25,195 bases of DNA, from assembly GCA_964568355.1 (NCBI GenBank), contig CAZMRK010000123.1, forward strand, positions 1-25,195, written 5' to 3'. Below the pieces are notes generated by a model. The model searched no databases and was not told where the DNA came from. It was given only the letters and a program-made list of their open reading frames with translations. Made by a program: the position numbers and the translations under genes. Below are positions 20,994 through 25,195 of this stretch, in pieces; position 1 is the first letter of the stretch, and each line of letters starts with the position of its first letter. The DNA is from JAJPJX01 sp964568355. Lineage in GTDB: Bacteria > Acidobacteriota > Terriglobia > Bryobacterales > Bryobacteraceae.

Positions 20994-23519
20994 TCAGTGA
21001 TTCTCCGCAAACTCGCGCGAGGATAGCAAGGCCCACACGAAATTCTTCAGCGCCTCTTCGCGCCCACCCTCTTCGCCGATCGCCCGTTCGAGCGCCGCCT
21101 TCTCTTCCCGCTCCGGCAGCCGGGCCAGGGCCGCGACATAAAATTCATCGATGATTTCGCCGTTGGATTTGCCGGCCTTCACCAGCCGTTCCAGGCGGCT
21201 TTCCGGAGAGCTCAATTTCTCGTTGTAGGCCGGCCCCGCGAGCATGTGCATCGCCTCGCCCAGGTTGGCCTTCGAACTGCGTTCCGGCACGGTCAGACGG
21301 TTCGGCCGGCCGTACAACTCCAGAAAGCGCGAATAGTACAGGTCCGGCTCGCGTAGCTGGATCGCCCGCGTTCCCGGGGGCGCCTGCCCGGTTGGCTTCG
21401 CCGTGCCCGATACCGCCGTCGTGAATACCTCCGGCACGCCGGTGACATCGCAGACCGCGTCCAGTAGCACCTCGGCATCGAGCGGCCGCGGCTGCGCGTG
21501 AGAATAGTTCGTACGATCGTCGCGATTCGCCGCCAGCGCCCGCCCGGAAGTCTGATACGTCCGTGAGGTCACGATCTGCCGCATCAGCCAGCGCAGGTCG
21601 TGGCGATGCGCCCGGAAATCCTCCGCCAGGCGCGCCAGCAGCTCCGGATGGGTGGGTGGGTTGGTCGACCGGAAATCGTCCACCGGGTCCACGAAGCCCC
21701 GGCCGAAGAAGTAGCTCCACATGCGATTGACGGCCGCCTCGGCGAAATAGGGATTTCGCACCATCCAGTCGGCCAGCGCCTTGCGGGGATTCTCGCGCGC
21801 TCCCGCCCGGACCACGCGCCCGTCCAGCAGCGTCGGCACCAGCTCCTTTTTGGTCCGCGGATGGTACATCTTGAGGCTCCCGTTCACCTCATGGTTACCC
21901 ATGTCCTCGTCCAGCGGATGCTCGAAGATGACGTACTCGTTCCCCGTATCGCCCATCTTGAAGGTGCGTCCGAAGAACGCCGCCAGGCCCCAGAATTGGT
22001 CCTGGCTCCAGGTCTCGTAGGGATGGTTGTGGCACTGCGCGCAGTCCAGGCGCCGGCCCAGGAAGACCCGCACCTCCTCCGCCATGGTCTCGCCCGGAGG
22101 CCCGATTACGTCGTAGGGCAGGTAGTGCCGCGAAGGGCCGTCGTAGCCTTGGGCCGCCAGCCGCTCGCGCGCCATCTGGTCATAGGGCTTATTGCGTTCG
22201 ATGCTCGCGCGCACCCATTCCGCGTACATCTGGCTCCACTTCGGCCGGATGCCGTTGGCGAAGACGGCCACGCGAAACACATCGTCAAAGCGGTAGGTCC
22301 AGTAATCGACGAATTCCGGCGAGCCGATCAGGGTGTCGATCAGCTTCTCGCGTTTTTGCGGATCGCGGCTGGCCAGAAACTCGTGCACCCGGTTGGGAGG
22401 CGGCAGCGTGCCCGCCAGGTCCAGGCAGATCCGCCTCAGAAATTCGTTATCGCTCGCCACAGGCGAAGCCGGAATGCGAAATCGCCGCAGTTTATCCGCG
22501 ACAAATTCGTCGATGTAGTTGTAGCGCTCCATCGGGGTATAGCGCGCCACGGCCGGCCCGATGACGCCCACCGTTGCCGCCATCGCCTGGCCGGCCGCCC
22601 GCACCAGAATCGCCGTCTCCCCCAGGCGCTGCGCCTGGACGATGCCGCTCTCCCCTACCGCGGCCACGTCCTTGTCGTTCGAAGCATAGAGCGCCTGGTC
22701 GCTGAAATCCTCGGTCCGTCCATCGGCAAAATGCGCCGTCACCAGCAGGCGCTGCCTGCCGCCCCGTTCGAGTGTCACCACCGGAGGAAATACCTCCAAC
22801 CGCGTCACCCGGTTATCGGCTGAAGGCTCCGGACCAAACGGCGCTCCGTTGCGGATCCACTGGAGCAGCGTCTGGTATTCGGGCGACCCCGTTGGAAAAC
22901 GCCGCCCGCCTCCATGCGCTACCGTCGCGGTAGGCTTCAGCAGCAGCAGGCTTTTTTCCGGATGCGCCACATCCACCCGCGGCACGCGCGGCCCGGTCAC
23001 TTCCGCCGTCAGCACCTGGTAGGCGCCGCCCTTCACGATCCATTCGTAATCTTCCTTGGGATAGAGCGCGCCGGCCGATAACTTGAATCCGCCGCGACCC
23101 TTTACTCCACCGTGGCAGGCCGGGCTGTTGCAGCCCTTGCGCGTAAAAATGCCACCGATGTCGCGCGCGAACTCGAACGGGCGGGCGTCGGCGATGCCCC
23201 GCACGTCAAACTGCGCCTGCGCCTGCCTGCCCTCGAAGACCGCCGAGACTTGCGTCTCGCCATCGCCGGTGGCGCGCAGAACGCCGTTTGCGTCGATGGC
23301 CGCCACGGCAGGACGCGCCACCGTCCACCGGACCTGCTCGGTCAGGTCGCGCACGCTGCCGTCCTCGTAGGTCCCCAAAGCGATCAGGCGCTGGTGGCTG
23401 CCGCTGCCGGCCAGCACGCGCTTCTGCGGTTCCACCTTGAGCGAGACCAGCTTGAAATCCGCCGCCTGTAAACTCAAGGCTGCCATCGCGACAACCGCCG
23501 CGCCCGCAAGCCTGTTCAC
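20994..23519 (-). CDS. DUF1549/DUF1553 protein with Ig-like domains and haem-type CxxCH
   Basis: 841 residues from a GTG at 23519, preceded by a strong AGGAGG. A signal peptide (MNRLAGAAVVAMAALSLQAA) is followed by a BIG2-like bacterial Ig domain (about 25-107), a planctomycete cytochrome C-like segment with CNSPACHG (C130, C135, H136), and a second BIG2-like domain (about 238-320). The DUF1549 domain (about 335-545) contains CAQCHNHP (C493, C496, H497), a true CxxCH. The DUF1553 domain covers about 590-820 (NRMWSYFFGRGFVDPVDDFR ... HPELLARLAEDF). The protein is probably periplasmic and haem-binding, with a proposed but unproven role in redox or polysaccharide degradation clusters. It overlaps the end of the PPC gene by four bases (GTGA) and is followed after 14 bases by the DUF1501 gene. 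Confidence 0.92.
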   Translation of the reverse strand: MNRLAGAAVVAMAALSLQAADFKLVSLKVEPQKRVLAGSGSHQRLIALGTYEDGSVRDLTEQVRWTVARPAVAAIDANGVLRATGDGETQVSAVFEGRQAQAQFDVRGIADARPFEFARDIGGIFTRKGCNSPACHGGVKGRGGFKLSAGALYPKEDYEWIVKGGAYQVLTAEVTGPRVPRVDVAHPEKSLLLLKPTATVAHGGGRRFPTGSPEYQTLLQWIRNGAPFGPEPSADNRVTRLEVFPPVVTLERGGRQRLLVTAHFADGRTEDFSDQALYASNDKDVAAVGESGIVQAQRLGETAILVRAAGQAMAATVGVIGPAVARYTPMERYNYIDEFVADKLRRFRIPASPVASDNEFLRRICLDLAGTLPPPNRVHEFLASRDPQKREKLIDTLIGSPEFVDYWTYRFDDVFRVAVFANGIRPKWSQMYAEWVRASIERNKPYDQMARERLAAQGYDGPSRHYLPYDVIGPPGETMAEEVRVFLGRRLDCAQCHNHPYETWSQDQFWGLAAFFGRTFKMGDTGNEYVIFEHPLDEDMGNHEVNGSLKMYHPRTKKELVPTLLDGRVVRAGARENPRKALADWMVRNPYFAEAAVNRMWSYFFGRGFVDPVDDFRSTNPPTHPELLARLAEDFRAHRHDLRWLMRQIVTSRTYQTSGRALAANRDDRTNYSHAQPRPLDAEVLLDAVCDVTGVPEVFTTAVSGTAKPTGQAPPGTRAIQLREPDLYYSRFLELYGRPNRLTVPERSSKANLGEAMHMLAGPAYNEKLSSPESRLERLVKAGKSNGEIIDEFYVAALARLPEREEKAALERAIGEEGGREEALKNFVWALLSSREFAENH

Positions 23520-25135
23520 GACTCCCTCCTGGCGATCACCATGACGGGGATCTCTTCCACCGCCACCGGCTCCTGGATACGACCTTCATGCACCACGCGT
23601 ACCGATACCCGCACGCGCGCCGGCATCTCCGTCAGAGGAGCGTCCGGCGCCGCCACCAGCATGACCGACAGGCGCTGCTCCCGGGCGACGTAACGTTCCA
23701 GCCGGCCGCCATTGGGGAGCGGAGGCTTCTCCTGCGGATTCTCGATCGCCGTCATCGCCGTCACGCCCGCGGGCAATCCTTCCACCGCCGCCGTGACGTA
23801 ATCCTGAAAGCCTTCCTCCCGGTCGATCTGTAAGTTCAGCGGGCGGCTCGATCCCGCTTCCAGGTTCAGATGATCTTCCGCCAGCGTGATCTTGCCGACA
23901 TGCGGCATTTGCGGCCGGACCAGCACCCGATAGGTGAAATCCTCCCCTCCGCAATCGGTGGTGATATCGCGGATCTGCATGCTGTAGATACCCGGCGCCC
24001 GCAAGCTGACGGTGGTCTTGGCCTCGATCATCTTCATCATGTAAAGGCCGTTGTTGTTCAGCTTGGTGTAGACATCGGTGGCCATCTCCCGGCCGCCGGG
24101 CTCCATCAGCCGCACCACCGGATTGAAGCGCGGCAGGGTCGCCTGCGGCGTCTCGACCTCAATCGCCAGATCCTGCGGCTTATCTACCCGGACGCGAATG
24201 GCATGAGCCTCCCCCGCGTGCTCGATCTTTCCCTCCACAATGCCCGGCGGGCTCATCGTCGGAATCTCTGTGGTGCCCTCTTTGGCGGCATGGAAGACCT
24301 CCGGCGCGCTCACCTGCTTCGATTCTCCCCCGCGATGCGCCAGTTCCGTCAGGCGGTCCCGCGCCAGCACCCGCGTAAACTGCCGCTCTTCCCAGCCCGG
24401 AGTTCCCTCCGGATGCAAGACAGGAGCCGGCTCCACGCCCGGCACGATCCGCAGTTGGTAGACCGCGTCCGGTCCGCCTTCGCCGCCGAAGCCCTGTACC
24501 CGCAGGCAGTATTTCCCGGCGCGAGCAAACCGATGGGTCAGGCGCGCATCGGTCGAGAGCCCCGGAAACGACAGCGGTTCGTCATTGAAGGCGATGCGGT
24601 TGAGCCGGTGCGGATCAAACCAGCTTCCCGTAGGTTCGTAGACGGCCAGGGCCGGGTCGAACTTCGGCCCGCCGGAATTGGCCGCGAACGTCAGGGTCGT
24701 GCCCGCCGCCACCTCCAGCCAGTAGGCGGCGTTCTCCCCCGGCTGGCCAAGCCGGCCGTAGATCACCACCGGAAATTTCCGCAGAACGTCGCCGGCCTGC
24801 GCCTCTTCCACCACGGGATCGGCTACCACGGCCAGCGCCAGGCGCCCGGTGACACCGCGCGGCGTCACTACGCGAAACGAATGTTTCTCCAGCGCCGCTT
24901 CGGGGGATATCCGGATGCGCGCGCGCACGCCTTCTGCGTCGCTCTCCAAAAGCTCTGCGGTAATCCCGGTGCCTTCCCACAGCAGGGCGCGCGAGCCTTC
25001 CAGTCCCTTGCCTCGCACCTGGATGGAAAAGCTCGTTCCGCGCTGTCCTCCCAGCGGATAGACGGAGGACACCGCCGGCTCGCGCGGAGCTTTGGTCTCG
25101 GCGCCCCAGGCGAGCGCGGCAAGCAACCCGGCCAC
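23516..25135 (-). CDS. Exported PPC-domain protein, first gene of the DUF1549/DUF1501 operon
   Basis: 539 residues from a GTG at 25135, which has AGGA at a suitable distance. The reading frame stays open to the window edge, so an upstream start outside the window is possible; the codons just before the GTG (NWRLRT) would suit a signal-peptide n-region. The hydrophobic start GLLAALAWGA is the export signal. A TIG/IPT-like beta domain (SSVYPLGGQRGTSFSIQVRGKGLEG) is followed by a PPC-type domain (VIYGRLGQPGENAAYWLEVAAGTTLTFAANS ... LTHRFARAGKYCLRVQGFGGEGGPDAVYQLRI) and a second similar beta unit near 290-400 (GIVEGKIEHAGEAHAIRVRVDKPQDL ... GIYSMQIRDITTD). Such proteins are found upstream of DUF1549/DUF1501 pairs in Solibacteres and Planctomycetes. 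Their role is probably structural or binding, outside the cytoplasm. Confidence 0.82.
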   Translation of the reverse strand: MAGLLAALAWGAETKAPREPAVSSVYPLGGQRGTSFSIQVRGKGLEGSRALLWEGTGITAELLESDAEGVRARIRISPEAALEKHSFRVVTPRGVTGRLALAVVADPVVEEAQAGDVLRKFPVVIYGRLGQPGENAAYWLEVAAGTTLTFAANSGGPKFDPALAVYEPTGSWFDPHRLNRIAFNDEPLSFPGLSTDARLTHRFARAGKYCLRVQGFGGEGGPDAVYQLRIVPGVEPAPVLHPEGTPGWEERQFTRVLARDRLTELAHRGGESKQVSAPEVFHAAKEGTTEIPTMSPPGIVEGKIEHAGEAHAIRVRVDKPQDLAIEVETPQATLPRFNPVVRLMEPGGREMATDVYTKLNNNGLYMMKMIEAKTTVSLRAPGIYSMQIRDITTDCGGEDFTYRVLVRPQMPHVGKITLAEDHLNLEAGSSRPLNLQIDREEGFQDYVTAAVEGLPAGVTAMTAIENPQEKPPLPNGGRLERYVAREQRLSVMLVAAPDAPLTEMPARVRVSVRVVHEGRIQEPVAVEEIPVMVIARRES

Positions 25136-25169
25136 AACTGTCCTGAGTCGCCAGTTCGCAGAAGACGTC

Positions 25170-25192
25170 CTGTGGGGTGGACCGCCCCACAG
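25170..25192. promoter_or_regulatory. Perfect hairpin upstream of the PPC gene
   Basis: CTGTGGGG (25170-25177) pairs with CCCCACAG (25185-25192) around seven bases, of which TG/CG can add two more pairs. It lies 34 bases before the GTG of the PPC gene on the minus strand. No T-run follows in either direction within view, so it may be a leader hairpin, an operator, or the end of an upstream gene outside the window. Confidence 0.4.
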
Positions 25193-25195
25193 CCC

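Noticed and set aside
23112..23135. CNSPACHG (C-x4-C-H) in the DUF1549/DUF1553 protein as a novel haem motif
   Set aside because: Similar CNSxACHG segments are, from memory, typical of this protein family, so the spacing is not special to this window.
1..25195. CRISPR array, rRNA, integrase, transposase, phage genes or plasmid origin
   Set aside because: None seen: no regular spaced repeats, no rRNA-like sequence, and no recombinase or transposase protein in any frame.

Overview
This is a GC-rich chromosomal window with tightly packed genes, most likely from an Acidobacteriota bacterium of the Bryobacterales (Solibacter-like) group. I infer this from gene content: an ADOP-type FtsX/MacB permease (Acidobacterial duplicated orphan permease), a CRTAC1-type FG-GAP/ASPIC protein, a PPC-domain / DUF1549-DUF1553 / DUF1501 operon, Tat-exported dehydrogenase-like proteins and BrnTA/VapBC modules. 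No search was run, so the taxonomy is an inference.

Layout. 1-72 (-) is the 5' end of an SDR oxidoreductase, divergent from an exported CRTAC1-family protein (110-1882, +). From 1878 to 2920 lies a small mosaic: an extended -10 promoter overlapping the CRTAC1 stop codon, a tRNA-Val 5' half, a block of short repeats that looks like an IS end, an intact tRNA-Val(GAC), a Phd/VapC-type toxin-antitoxin pair, and a tRNA 3' half ending in CCA. Three small genes follow (membrane protein, unknown protein, outer-membrane beta-barrel). Next is an ABC exporter operon with a 19-bp palindrome just ahead of its ATPase; its permease frame runs without a stop into an ADOP permease, and a 55-codon ORF in another frame spans the junction. 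Convergent to it is an intact brnA antitoxin with a broken brnT toxin.

10359-16403 (-) is probably one transcription unit or two: acetamidase/formamidase, a dimethylformamidase large-subunit-like protein, two MacB-type permeases and a Tat-exported TIM-barrel (aldo/keto reductase-like) protein. Divergent from it is a two-gene + strand operon: an enolase-superfamily enzyme and a creatininase-family amidohydrolase. The two amide C-N hydrolases and the creatininase suggest catabolism of small amides or cyclic amides; the substrate is unknown. Paired hairpins with identical CTCC loops fill the gap after the creatininase gene, and a partial copy sits in the divergent promoter region.

18401-25135 (-) is a four-gene operon with overlapping or near-touching junctions: PPC-domain exported protein, a large DUF1549/DUF1553 protein with haem-type CxxCH, a Tat-exported DUF1501 protein, and an MFS transporter. 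This is the layout typical of surface or periplasmic degradation clusters in Planctomycetes and Solibacteres.

The observations most worth following are the tRNA-Val mosaic carrying the toxin-antitoxin pair, the twin CTCC-loop hairpin repeat, the permease-ADOP fusion with its hidden ORF, the palindrome before the ABC operon, and the decayed brnT. Apart from 1883-2203, which is described below, no stretch longer than 300 bases lacks a gene.
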